Origin: a virus
Strand: one strand, 5' to 3'
Length of the DNA: 52,582 bases
IMG/VR virus record: IMGVR_UViG_3300034118_000979
Location: 1 to 52,582 of that record
A program made the position numbers and the translations under genes. Position 1 is the stretch's first letter. Each line of letters begins with the position of its first letter. Under the pieces are notes generated by a model. That model did not search any database. It was not told the DNA's origin and saw only the letters and a list, made by a program, of their open reading frames with translations. Below, one piece after another: positions 15,973-22,367 of this stretch.

Positions 15973-16068
15973 GGGCGGGTGCCGCAGCCTTGGGCCAACT
16001 GCAGCACCCGCCCAGAACGACCTGTGAAAGTGTGCGCGACCGAGTTCCCCGATCCTTACGCTTCACAG
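15973..16068 (-). other. Two hairpins between secreted-protein gene and tRNA-Glu
   Basis: On the minus strand CCTGTGAA/TTCACAGG (16021-16068) and then GGGCGGGTGC/GCACCCGCCC (15973-16013) followed by TTTC. They lie between the stop at 16078 and the tRNA at 15965. They may be a weak terminator or processing and stability hairpins in the operon transcript. Confidence 0.5.
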
Positions 16069-16077
16069 GTTTGCTAT

Positions 16078-16389
16078 TCAATGATAGCGTACACAAGCAA
16101 ACCAGCCACGTCGACCTCGGGCAATCCCGATGTCACGAGCCGGCCGTGTTCCCCAGTAGCAGCAGTTCCGTTTGGCTGCTTCGGGAGAACTGGAGGAGTA
16201 GCCCACGCCTTCATACCCTCCGGTAGGATTGCCGTAATGGCGACACTGTCCGTCGGCCGCCATTCGCTCGGCAACGCCTTGGGCGGTGGTCGTCGTGTAA
16301 GCAGAACACTTACCGTTCGAACACACCGGGCTTTGTGCCTGCACGCTCACACTGCACAGACAAAGAATCGTAAACAGAACGGAACGCAT
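16078..16389 (-). CDS. Small secreted Cys-rich protein, planctomycete-like
   Basis: 103 residues with AAGGAGG before ATG. A clear signal peptide (about residues 1-19, ending VQAQ) precedes a mature part with GGYEGVGYSSSSPEAA, RNCCYWGTR and RGWFACVRY. I associate this pattern (GYEGVG, NCCYWG, GWYACVLY) with small secreted proteins common in Planctomycetes; the link is from memory. Function is unknown. Likely host-derived. A CATCAGG/CCTGATG hairpin sits just upstream of the ribosome-binding site. Confidence 0.75.
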   Translation of the reverse strand: MRSVLFTILCLCSVSVQAQSPVCSNGKCSAYTTTTAQGVAERMAADGQCRHYGNPTGGYEGVGYSSSSPEAAKRNCCYWGTRPARDIGIARGRRGWFACVRYH

Positions 16390-16439
16390 ACAACCTCCTT
16401 GTTGCCCATCAGGGATGCGCCTGATGTCAGAAAAATGAA

Positions 16440-16456
16440 ACCCCGCACCGGGCAGC
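16440..16456 (-). terminator. Weak terminator-like hairpin
   Basis: Minus strand CCCG-GTG-CGGG followed by a T-rich stretch (GTTTCATTTTTC), just after the stop of the 95-residue gene at 16460. The stem is short, so termination may be partial. Confidence 0.4.
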
Positions 16457-16459
16457 AGA

Positions 16460-16747
16460 TTACCGGCGGTAGCCAGTAACCTTCTCTACCTCTGCCTTGT
16501 TTTCAATTAACAGCCAAGTCTTTGGCCGATCATCGTCAACACGGCTGAATTGTTGAAACTCCTCTTGTCTGTAGCAGTACGCTGCAGCCTCAAAGAGCCC
16601 ATTATCAACGACACAGACGACGGCACAGTCTTGGCACGCGGTCAGAGCCTTTTCAGCTTCAGACTGCGTGACAACAATGCCACCGAGTCGTTCCAGGATT
16701 AAATTAGCCTTGTCCCTGGACGTGCCCGTTTCAATGTAATAACCCAT
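16460..16747 (-). CDS. Conserved phage protein of unknown function
   Basis: 95 residues. The start MGYYIET and the block CVVDNGLFEAAAYCY resemble a small family found in phages whose function I do not know. No metal or nucleotide motif is seen. It follows 9 bases after the cREC gene in the same direction. Confidence 0.7.
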   Translation of the reverse strand: MGYYIETGTSRDKANLILERLGGIVVTQSEAEKALTACQDCAVVCVVDNGLFEAAAYCYRQEEFQQFSRVDDDRPKTWLLIENKAEVEKVTGYRR

Positions 16748-16756
16748 GGTCGCCCT

Positions 16757-17065
16757 TTATGTAGCGTAGTGTCGGGCCCAGTATTTCTTGCACTTCTGCA
16801 CACAGGCGTCGATATTCTTGCGCCCTACCGGGTTAGCAGAGTGCACAAGAATTTCCATCGGTGGGATTGTGCCGCGGTAGGCTCCCTCTTCAATGACACA
16901 AGCTACGTCATAACCAGTCTTGGCATCCGGATCGCCAAGATCGTGGTCAAGAGAAATGACCGTCACGCCACCCGTGCGGATTACATTAATCGCTGTAGCG
17001 GCATTTGTAATCCAGATGTCAAATTCGTCCGGCTTGGGTCGAACATCATCGAGCCACACTTTCAT
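16757..17065 (-). CDS. cREC domain protein (cyclic-phosphate processing receiver)
   Basis: 102 residues. Motifs typical of the cREC family: WLDDVRPKP at the N terminus (acidic pair near residues 6-7), ISLDHDLGD in the middle, GYDVA, and VHSANPVGRKN near the C terminus. The family is a receiver-domain relative proposed to act on cyclic phosphates in RNA processing or repair contexts. Its place among tRNA and tmRNA genes fits an RNA-related job. The start overlaps the upstream gene by 20 bases. Confidence 0.8.
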   Translation of the reverse strand: MKVWLDDVRPKPDEFDIWITNAATAINVIRTGGVTVISLDHDLGDPDAKTGYDVACVIEEGAYRGTIPPMEILVHSANPVGRKNIDACVQKCKKYWARHYAT

Positions 17066-17240
17066 TCTTGTCTCGCTTTCGTGCCAGCGCCTGCTCGACC
17101 TCTTCCTTCGGGTAGAACCGCGTGAAGTCGCCCTTGATCGTTAGCACACCTCGACTCTGAATGCCCACTACCTTCCCGCCGCCGAACTCACTGCCCATCC
17201 GTATGACCGGCGTGACTGTATTGCTCGTTTCAGTCGTCAT
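17046..17240 (-). CDS. Small unknown protein
   Basis: 64 residues from ATG 17240, which overlaps the end of the 80-residue gene; the longer open frame upstream is just a shadow of that gene. Middle part GSEFGGGKVVGIQSRGVLTI looks like a small beta-barrel (SH3-like), followed by a Lys/Glu-rich helix. Overlaps on both sides indicate a tightly packed operon. Confidence 0.55.
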   Translation of the reverse strand: MTTETSNTVTPVIRMGSEFGGGKVVGIQSRGVLTIKGDFTRFYPKEEVEQALARKRDKNESVAR

Positions 17241-17472
17241 CTGTGTTTTCTCGCTGTGCAAGGATCTGACGTGCATTTGTATAAATACTGTAGAGCACGT
17301 CCCTACTGATGGTTGGATCGTTTGCCTTAATTGTGATTTTAAAGACAGCATTACCGTCTTTGATGTCCAGCACGCAAGGCAAGTTTTTTTCTTCCAACTG
17401 CTTTGCGATACGGACCAGATCTTTTTCTTCCAGGCTTTCGCCGATGCCGACGACAATTTCAACGCTATCCAT
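17230..17472 (-). CDS. Small unknown protein
   Basis: 80 residues with GAGG upstream of ATG 17472. Pattern of alternating helix and strand (VEIVVGIGES, helix with EEKD, CVLDIKDG, VFKITIKAND) suggests a compact alpha/beta fold. No family is recognised. It begins just after tRNA-Ile. Confidence 0.6.
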   Translation of the reverse strand: MDSVEIVVGIGESLEEKDLVRIAKQLEEKNLPCVLDIKDGNAVFKITIKANDPTISRDVLYSIYTNARQILAQRENTDDD

Positions 17473-17485
17473 AAAGCCTCTCTAG

Positions 17486-17556
17486 TAGCCCGCCGAGGAG
17501 TCGAACCCCGCGTTGCGAGTTAATAAGACTCGCTTGCCAACCGGTTTCCGCGGGCC
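17486..17556 (-). tRNA. tRNA, probably Ile (UAU)
   Basis: 71 nt. Acceptor GGCCCGC/GCGGGCT (G1-U72 wobble), anticodon stem CGAGT/ACTCG with loop CTTATTA giving TAT, T arm CGGGG-TTCGACT-CCTCG. The D arm is poor and base 37 is T rather than a purine, so identity is less sure than for the other tRNAs. CCA is not encoded. Confidence 0.65.
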
Positions 17557-17560
17557 GTAA

Positions 17561-17634
17561 TAGCCGCAGAGGGACTCGAACCCCCAACCCCCTGCGTGTA
17601 AAGCAGGTGCTCTAACCAATTGAGCTATGCGGCC
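17561..17634 (-). tRNA. tRNA-Val (UAC)
   Basis: 74 nt, canonical. Acceptor GGCCGCA/TGCGGCT (G1-U72 wobble), D arm AGCTCAATTGGTTAGAGC, anticodon stem CCTGC/GCAGG with loop TTTACAC (anticodon TAC), T loop TTCGAGT. Only 4 bases separate it from the tRNA-Ile-like gene. CCA is not encoded. Confidence 0.95.
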
Positions 17635-17643
17635 GACTGCGTG

Positions 17644-17991
17644 TTATGCGTTGTAACCCGTACGCAGGTGACGAGTTGTATACCAGTTGTACCAGTCGAT
17701 ACAGCGCTGGACCCGTTTTCGGCACGAGCGTTGTATCCGGAGCCAGGGCGTGTTTAAACCGTTTTCTTTCAAGTACCTGTTGTACGACCACACAACGGCC
17801 TCGTCACTACCGCCGTCGGTTACGGCGATGTTACAAGTTTCGCAGCGGTGGCAGGGGACGTGCTTGACGGGAACCTGGTGTATTTGCCCGTCAATTCGCA
17901 TACTCCATATGTCGTTAAACCAATACGCCCGCATTGTCTCACCGCATTGATAGCACGCCACAGGGCGATACTGTGCAGTATCATTCGGCAT
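17644..17991 (-). CDS. Zinc-binding protein, unknown function
   Basis: 115 residues from ATG 17991, inside the end of the upstream gene (11-base overlap); a longer frame upstream is only a shadow. CYQCG near residue 13 and CHRCETC near 48 likely bind zinc. The C terminus is rich in Arg, Trp and Tyr (RIQRSCRKRVQRCIDWYNW) and may bind nucleic acid. It is encoded just upstream of tRNA-Val. Confidence 0.65.
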   Translation of the reverse strand: MPNDTAQYRPVACYQCGETMRAYWFNDIWSMRIDGQIHQVPVKHVPCHRCETCNIAVTDGGSDEAVVWSYNRYLKENGLNTPWLRIQRSCRKRVQRCIDWYNWYTTRHLRTGYNA

Positions 17992-18268
17992 CGCTGTCCT
18001 CCTCATCAGGAAACATTTCGTTCCAGCATTTACCGCAAATACCGGAAATAAGGAACTCCCGTTGATCGGCTGACAACGTTGGGAAACAGTCCTGGGCAAA
18101 ACCGCCTTCACGAAATTTAATAGCGGCCTCAGCGTCTAGCCGGATGGATTGCTCGGTGCCACAGTAAATACAAGGACCGGTTACGCGCAGTGTTTGTCGT
18201 TCACCAACGGCACCCCATGTTAGTGAGCAGCAACCGTCGCGAAATGCGTATTTTTTGATTAGCGACAC
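17981..18268 (-). CDS. Zinc-finger phage protein, unknown function
   Basis: 95 residues. CIYCG near residue 33 and CGKCWNEMF near 78 form a likely zinc site around a segment (FAQDCFPTLSADQREFLISG) that I recognise from a small phage family of unknown role. The acidic tail ends DSDAE. It starts 5 bases after the S4-like gene and overlaps the next gene. Confidence 0.72.
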   Translation of the reverse strand: MSLIKKYAFRDGCCSLTWGAVGERQTLRVTGPCIYCGTEQSIRLDAEAAIKFREGGFAQDCFPTLSADQREFLISGICGKCWNEMFPDEEDSDAE

Positions 18269-18272
18269 GCGG

Positions 18273-18455
18273 TCACTCCGTTACCTGAAAAATGTGTTTG
18301 CCGCATGTGATGCGTACCGGCGGCGCCACTCTAGCTGCCGGATCGTCAACGACGTCGCCGTCAACGCGCACGCGGCCCTCGACAATGACCCGCCGGGCTT
18401 CGGACGTGTCGAGCACCGTGAGGTTCGATAGAATATCTACGAGAGGCATCATCAT
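18273..18455 (-). CDS. S4-like RNA-binding protein
   Basis: 60 residues from ATG 18455, chosen for GGAG 8 bases upstream. LSNLTVLDTSEARRVIVEGRVRVDG has the core pattern of the S4 domain (helix-turn, then G-x-V-x-V-(D/N)-G). The domain binds structured RNA such as rRNA or tRNA. Stand-alone S4 proteins exist in bacteria; here it lies between tRNA-Leu and tRNA-Val, so an RNA partner from this operon is plausible. Confidence 0.65.
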   Translation of the reverse strand: MMMPLVDILSNLTVLDTSEARRVIVEGRVRVDGDVVDDPAARVAPPVRITCGKHIFQVTE

Positions 18456-18486
18456 TAAGTACTCCGAAAAAAAGTAAAAAACCAAA

Positions 18487-18559
18487 TAGGAGCGGCGGGA
18501 CTCGAACCCGCACTTGAAGGATTTTAAGTCCTTTGTCTCTGCCGTTGGACTACGCTCCC
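18487..18559 (-). tRNA. tRNA-Leu (UAA), class I shape
   Basis: 73 nt. Acceptor GGGAGCG/CGCTCCT (G1-U72), D stem GTCC/GGAC-like with loop AACGGCAGA, anticodon stem AAGGA/TCCTT with loop CTTAAAA (anticodon TAA), and T arm GCGGG-TTCGAGT-CCCGC. The variable region is short (CAAGT), whereas bacterial tRNA-Leu normally has a long arm. CCA is not encoded. Confidence 0.88.
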
Positions 18560-18564
18560 AAAGA

Positions 18565-18609
18565 GCATTTGACGCAAGTTGTCATGGCGTAACATTTCAC
18601 GTCAAATGC
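18565..18609 (-). other. 10-bp perfect inverted repeat upstream of tRNA-Leu
   Basis: GCATTTGACG and CGTCAAATGC flank a 25-base loop between the 93-residue gene and tRNA-Leu, followed on the minus strand by TCTTT. It may be a terminator, or a cleavage signal that frees the tRNA from the transcript. Confidence 0.5.
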
Positions 18610-18616
18610 CTTGTTT

Positions 18617-18898
18617 TTACTCGCCGGCTAGCCAAGCCTTGTAGTTCTCCGGGCTGCCCCAGCATCCGCCCGGGGCGACGTTATAGAACCACTTCACGTA
18701 GGTTGGCAGCAGTTGCAGGTTATCAGCGTCTGCGCGTCCGCAAGCGTCGCGTAGGTCGTTGCTGATGACTGCCTGCAAGAAGTTACCGGGCGCCACGCGG
18801 TCTACAACGTACCGCGTGAGGGCTTCCTGCATGTGGAGCGGAATCTTGTCATACTCGCCCGTGAAGTATAGGTCGAAAAGAGGTGTTTTAGTTGGCAC
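18617..18898 (-). CDS. Conserved phage protein of unknown function
   Basis: 93 residues. Conserved-looking blocks are IPLHMQEALTRYV, PGNFLQAVISNDLRDACGRAD and CWGSPENYKAWL. I know this pattern from small phage proteins without an assigned function. It overlaps the stop of the upstream gene by 11 bases. Confidence 0.72.
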   Translation of the reverse strand: MPTKTPLFDLYFTGEYDKIPLHMQEALTRYVVDRVAPGNFLQAVISNDLRDACGRADADNLQLLPTYVKWFYNVAPGGCWGSPENYKAWLAGE

Positions 18899-19088
18899 TA
18901 TTGTTCTCCTGCCAGACGTACCACTGCCCGTGCTCTAACTTCCACCATCGGCCCTCGTGGTACGTAATGTAGGGCTGTGGTTGGGCCTGTTGATGAATTT
19001 TAGCCGACATGCGCTGCACTCCATTTTGCAGCACAGGTTGGACGACAGGCATAAATATTGAAACCAGAACCATAACTAACCAGTTCAT
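18888..19088 (-). CDS. Small membrane protein, unknown
   Basis: 66 residues from ATG 19088, chosen because GGAGGAG lies just upstream. The first 20 residues form one hydrophobic segment; the rest is Gln-rich then ends with aromatic residues (YHEGRWWKLEHGQWYVW), perhaps a small beta hairpin outside the membrane. No family is recognised. Confidence 0.6.
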   Translation of the reverse strand: MNWLVMVLVSIFMPVVQPVLQNGVQRMSAKIHQQAQPQPYITYHEGRWWKLEHGQWYVWQENNSAN

Positions 19089-19121
19089 GTTCTCCTCCGT
19101 GAAAATGAACAATCGACATAG

Positions 19122-19195
19122 TGGACCCCCTGGGATTCGAACCCAGGACCAACGGATTAAAAGTCCGATGCTCTAACCAACTGAGCTAGGGGTCC
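19122..19195 (-). tRNA. tRNA-Lys (UUU)
   Basis: 74 nt, canonical. Acceptor GGACCCC/GGGGTCC, D arm AGCTCAGTTGGTTAGAGC, anticodon stem CGGA/TCCG around loop CTTTTAA (anticodon TTT), T arm CTGGG-TTCGAAT-CCCAG. Discriminator A; CCA is not encoded. Confidence 0.96.
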
Positions 19196-19243
19196 AGCGT
19201 GTCACCGAGAGGCTACTCTGGGTGACAAGAGTTTTGCAAGCCC

Positions 19244-19327
19244 TCAAGCAGCGGCACCAAAAAGTGCCTTTGCGAGGTAGCACGCCAGCAGTACGCCAAC
19301 TGCCCAGGCGCAAATTTTTTGAATCAT
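19244..19327 (-). CDS. 27-residue hydrophobic peptide
   Basis: A short frame whose ATG overlaps the upstream stop as ATGA. Sequence is one membrane segment (AVGVLLACYLAKALFGAAA) with a basic residue near each end. The overlap suggests coupled translation, but no independent ribosome-binding site is seen, so it may not be real. Confidence 0.4.
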   Translation of the reverse strand: MIQKICAWAVGVLLACYLAKALFGAAA

Positions 19328-19500
19328 TGGCGATCACTATGAAGACAATGGTGCACAAAGCCGCCGCCAGCAGCCATGCCCGCAAACGAAAACAATAGTT
19401 GTACGTCTTGGGGGCATGACATCCCTGCGGCGTACCCAACAAGCGTGCCACCCACGACGCCAACGAACATCGCGAGTTGTCTGAAGAATCTGAGAGGCAT
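19324..19500 (-). CDS. Small membrane protein, unknown
   Basis: 58 residues from ATG 19500 with AAAGGA upstream. An in-frame ATG at 19548 lies inside the promoter element, so the shorter form is preferred. Two hydrophobic Gly-rich segments (about 8-27 and 33-50) suggest a membrane hairpin. First gene after promoter copy D and head of the RNA operon. Confidence 0.55.
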   Translation of the reverse strand: MPLRFFRQLAMFVGVVGGTLVGYAAGMSCPQDVQLLFSFAGMAAGGGFVHHCLHSDRQ

Positions 19501-19545
19501 AGATTCCTTTCTGTGCTTCAGCGTTAAATGCACGCAAGAGGCGTA

Positions 19546-19578
19546 CATAAAATATGCCCGGCTAATAGAAATTATTTA
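19546..19578 (-). promoter_or_regulatory. Promoter element copy D, head of RNA operon
   Basis: Minus strand TAAATAA, 14 bases, GCATATTTTATG, with the same spacing as copies A-C but an unrelated spacer sequence. It lies just after the stop of the glycosyltransferase gene and before the first small gene of the tRNA/tmRNA operon. A T-rich run precedes it, as for the other copies. Confidence 0.6.
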
Positions 19579-19592
19579 GACGGATTTTACGA

Positions 19593-20708
19593 CTAACTTT
19601 TTTCTTTTTTCAGCCGTTTAAAGCGCTCGGGCAGCGTGTACCAGCCATCGCCATGCAGTTCGGACAGCGTGGTGAACGCTTGATCGTATAACTTGCCGCA
19701 CGCCTGCAGACTGTACTTAGCCCTGGCCTGTTCCGCAATAACTTTTCTATCTAAGGCTGATACTTTTTCAAGTGCCTCTAGCCAGTCACGCAAGGTCTTA
19801 CATCGGAAACCATTTACCCCGTGCTGCACTGTTTCCGAGAACGCCCCATAATCCGCGGCAACCAATGGCGTGCCGCACAATAAGCCCTCGACACCAGAGC
19901 CGCCAAACGGCTCAACAAAGCGCGTGGGCATTAACGAACAAATTGCGTTTTGCATAAACATGCTACGACTTGTTCCGCTAATCGGGCCCCAGTACTCAAT
20001 GTTTGGATGCTCCCAGCGTTTGTGATCGCCTTGGCCGCAAAGCACAATCTTTTTGTCGCCGATGTACTTGGCGATCTCGTAAATTGTGTCTAGCCCTTTG
20101 CACTCTGAAATACGACCCAAGAAAGCGTAATACTGTCCGGGTTCGTATTTGGGCTGCCAGTCGTCAATTTCAAAATAGTTTGGAATTACCCACTCATACG
20201 TCGTACCGTTTTGGTTAGCTTTGCCGGCGTGATAATGCCGCCAAGCGTAGCTCTCAAAGATCCTGAAACTACCGTCCATCAACGTCGGATAGCCGATGCC
20301 AGTCTCGACATGGATATTTGATGGAAATAAGCGGCAGACTTCCGTGTGTGCGTGACCAAATGGGTGGCAAATGATGTCAGTTTTTTTGACCCTCTTTTGC
20401 ATCTCAGGCAAAAGTTTGGCCTCAAAAGCACTATGCCACGGCGTACCCATTGTTGCCAGGTTTGCGTAGAACTCGGTCTTTTCGCGTTTGCCCGTGAGTG
20501 CGTCAAGCGCTTTGCGAGAAAGAATCTGCACTTTCTCAACGGCGTCGCTTTCGCTGCCTTCGTTGGCGTACTCTACAACGTTGTAGCCGTACATCTGCAG
20601 CATCTTGGAAAACCGCAGGGCTTTTCCAGTGAACGCACAGTGTGAGTAATCTTGGCTATGAACAGTATGGAAAATTCCAATAAGGTGCAGCGTAGGCTTA
20701 TCGTTCAT
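19593..20708 (-). CDS. Glycosyltransferase, GT4-like (GT-B fold)
   Basis: 371 residues from ATG 20708, which has AAGGGAG upstream; an earlier in-frame start at 20750 lacks it. C-terminal half shows the retaining GT4 signature: FLGRISECKG, then FVEPFGGSGVEGLLCGTPLVA with the E-x7-E pair, then GVNGFRC. It should transfer a sugar from a nucleotide donor to an unknown acceptor. It is one of five glycosyltransferase-like genes here; its acceptor could be the Thr-rich fibres or host or phage molecules. Confidence 0.85.
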   Translation of the reverse strand: MNDKPTLHLIGIFHTVHSQDYSHCAFTGKALRFSKMLQMYGYNVVEYANEGSESDAVEKVQILSRKALDALTGKREKTEFYANLATMGTPWHSAFEAKLLPEMQKRVKKTDIICHPFGHAHTEVCRLFPSNIHVETGIGYPTLMDGSFRIFESYAWRHYHAGKANQNGTTYEWVIPNYFEIDDWQPKYEPGQYYAFLGRISECKGLDTIYEIAKYIGDKKIVLCGQGDHKRWEHPNIEYWGPISGTSRSMFMQNAICSLMPTRFVEPFGGSGVEGLLCGTPLVAADYGAFSETVQHGVNGFRCKTLRDWLEALEKVSALDRKVIAEQARAKYSLQACGKLYDQAFTTLSELHGDGWYTLPERFKRLKKEKS

Positions 20709-20730
20709 GGCCACTCCCTTGGCGCAAAAA

Positions 20731-21159
20731 TTATTTGACAACCTCAACAAACTGAAACTGCATCTGCTGCGGAACTGTATAGGTTATAGCCGCAGCACCA
20801 GACAATTGATCCGCAGCTGTTCTGAATTGCTGGCTTAAAATTGCACGTTGCTCGCCGGTGACGGCCGGCAGGGTTAACGCATATACATTGTCTGGGCCAA
20901 ATTTGATAAGCACGTCTGTGTGCGTAACAGTAACTGTGGGATCTGTTTTCTTTGCCACTTTCTTAAACAGATTTAAGTCCGCTGCGAGTTTGATAATTGT
21001 CGTGGCCAGTTCGCGTACAGTCGCGTCTGTCGAAATGAGGCGGCTGAGATCACCTGTCCTGGCGATTTCAATAAGTTGTGCAATGACGTCCAGACTAGGG
21101 CCAATTGAGAGTTCTTCTTTTTTGTTGTCGCAGGGTGTGTTTTTGTTGCAGCACGACAC
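20731..21159 (-). CDS. Unknown protein, GTG start
   Basis: 142 residues from GTG 21159, with AAGGAG upstream. N terminus is Cys-rich (MSCCNKNTPCDNKKEE), then helical and beta segments with no recognised fold. It sits between thymidine kinase and a glycosyltransferase. Confidence 0.6.
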   Translation of the reverse strand: MSCCNKNTPCDNKKEELSIGPSLDVIAQLIEIARTGDLSRLISTDATVRELATTIIKLAADLNLFKKVAKKTDPTVTVTHTDVLIKFGPDNVYALTLPAVTGEQRAILSQQFRTAADQLSGAAAITYTVPQQMQFQFVEVVK

Positions 21160-21173
21160 GGCAGCACTCCTTG

Positions 21174-21767
21174 TTACTTTGCGGCGTTTAATTGTTGCGA
21201 ATAACAGTCAGCACACGCGGGTAAATACTTTTCTTCGCAGCCAAGTTCAACAGACGGCCCCAGCACAGTAGCCCGCCCGTCGAGCAGTTTAAGGTTGAAC
21301 ACAGCCTTCTGCAAGCAGTAGTAGCAGATCGTTTTGATTTCTTCAATAGTGTCCGCCAGCTCAAGTAGCCGCTGTGCTGCGGGAAACAAATGCGTGCGAA
21401 AGTCCGTCCGTAAACCGTAACAGATAACTGGAATACCTTTTGGGCTTGCTGGCGCCACAGCGGAGTGGGCAATGTGATGCAACTGATCAATCGCCGGCAC
21501 AGATAAGAACTGCGCCTCGTCTACCAGCACGCAAGCCACGTTATCAAGTGCCGGTATGGTCATTGGCCCTGTCGGCGGTGCAAGCACGTCGGCGTCCATT
21601 TGCAGGCCCGCACGTGTTTTAATTACGCCTGAACCAAAGCGAGTGTCGAGTTCAGGTTTAATGAGCAAAACTTCTTTGCCCTGCTGTCGGTAGTTGTGTG
21701 CGACAGCAAGCAGATTTAACGTCTTGGCACTACCGACAGTACCGTGACGAAAATAGAGTTTAGCCAT
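21174..21767 (-). CDS. tdk: Thymidine kinase (type II)
   Basis: 197 residues from ATG 21767 (a GTG 8 codons upstream is possible). P-loop HGTVGSAKT at residues 8-16 has Ala where Gly is usual. VDEAQF at 82-87 and YGLRTDF near 117-123 match the type II family. Four cysteines (148, 151, 185, 188) form the zinc site. It phosphorylates thymidine to dTMP for phage DNA synthesis, and with the thymidylate kinase at 45.5-46.2 kb would give dTDP. Confidence 0.9.
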   Translation of the reverse strand: MAKLYFRHGTVGSAKTLNLLAVAHNYRQQGKEVLLIKPELDTRFGSGVIKTRAGLQMDADVLAPPTGPMTIPALDNVACVLVDEAQFLSVPAIDQLHHIAHSAVAPASPKGIPVICYGLRTDFRTHLFPAAQRLLELADTIEEIKTICYYCLQKAVFNLKLLDGRATVLGPSVELGCEEKYLPACADCYSQQLNAAK

Positions 21768-21807
21768 TACGTTACTTAGAGAAGCCGGCACTAACGAAAA
21801 TTACACT

Positions 21808-22353
21808 TCAAATGGGAATCGGATCAGTATCAGGATCGTCAGGGCAGATGTCAATCCCGACGGGCGACTCACCGCAAACGCCGTTGAACAACTCTTTCCC
21901 GTCACTGTTGCGTGAAACACGCAGTGCCGCCACGTCGCTATGGCAGCCGCTGTCTAATTCGCATTTAAGCCGCACATAAAGCGTACAGCAGTTTGTTTTA
22001 TTTTCGCGTTTTTTAATGATGCGATTAATAAGCGCTTCGTTTATGTACGTTGCTGGAGCATATGTGCAGGGAGGTGGAGTTGCCAGACTTGTATTTAAAT
22101 TAACGCGGCCAATACGCGTCCATTTAGACGTATCTGGAAATGGATCAAAAGACACGAGAACACCGAACACAGCGCGTTCGCAGCCGTGGCACGCCGAGTA
22201 CTCTAAAGTCATTTCTTCAAATGTATCTTCTTCGCATTCGCTGCAGCAGCAGTCTTTATCGCTGCCAGTTTTTGGCGACATAATAGCCGGACCGCCGCAG
22301 TAATCAACGCGTATTTTGTTTCTAACAAGCGTAAATTTAACAGCGTCTGGCAT
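21808..22353 (-). CDS. Cys-rich unknown protein
   Basis: 181 residues with about a dozen cysteines, including CCCSECEED and CHGCE, suggesting metal sites or disulfides. Mostly beta-like otherwise, ending in an acidic-Pro tail (CPDDPDTDPIPI). No family is recognised. It follows the fibre genes in the same direction and may be a virion part. Confidence 0.6.
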   Translation of the reverse strand: MPDAVKFTLVRNKIRVDYCGGPAIMSPKTGSDKDCCCSECEEDTFEEMTLEYSACHGCERAVFGVLVSFDPFPDTSKWTRIGRVNLNTSLATPPPCTYAPATYINEALINRIIKKRENKTNCCTLYVRLKCELDSGCHSDVAALRVSRNSDGKELFNGVCGESPVGIDICPDDPDTDPIPI

Positions 22354-22367
22354 GTTTTTACGCGCTA

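Noticed and set aside
17241-17462. N-terminal extension of the 64-residue gene to 138 codons
   Set aside because: The extension lies out of frame over the 80-residue gene and has the look of a shadow; the internal ATG at 17240 overlaps the upstream stop as is usual in this operon.
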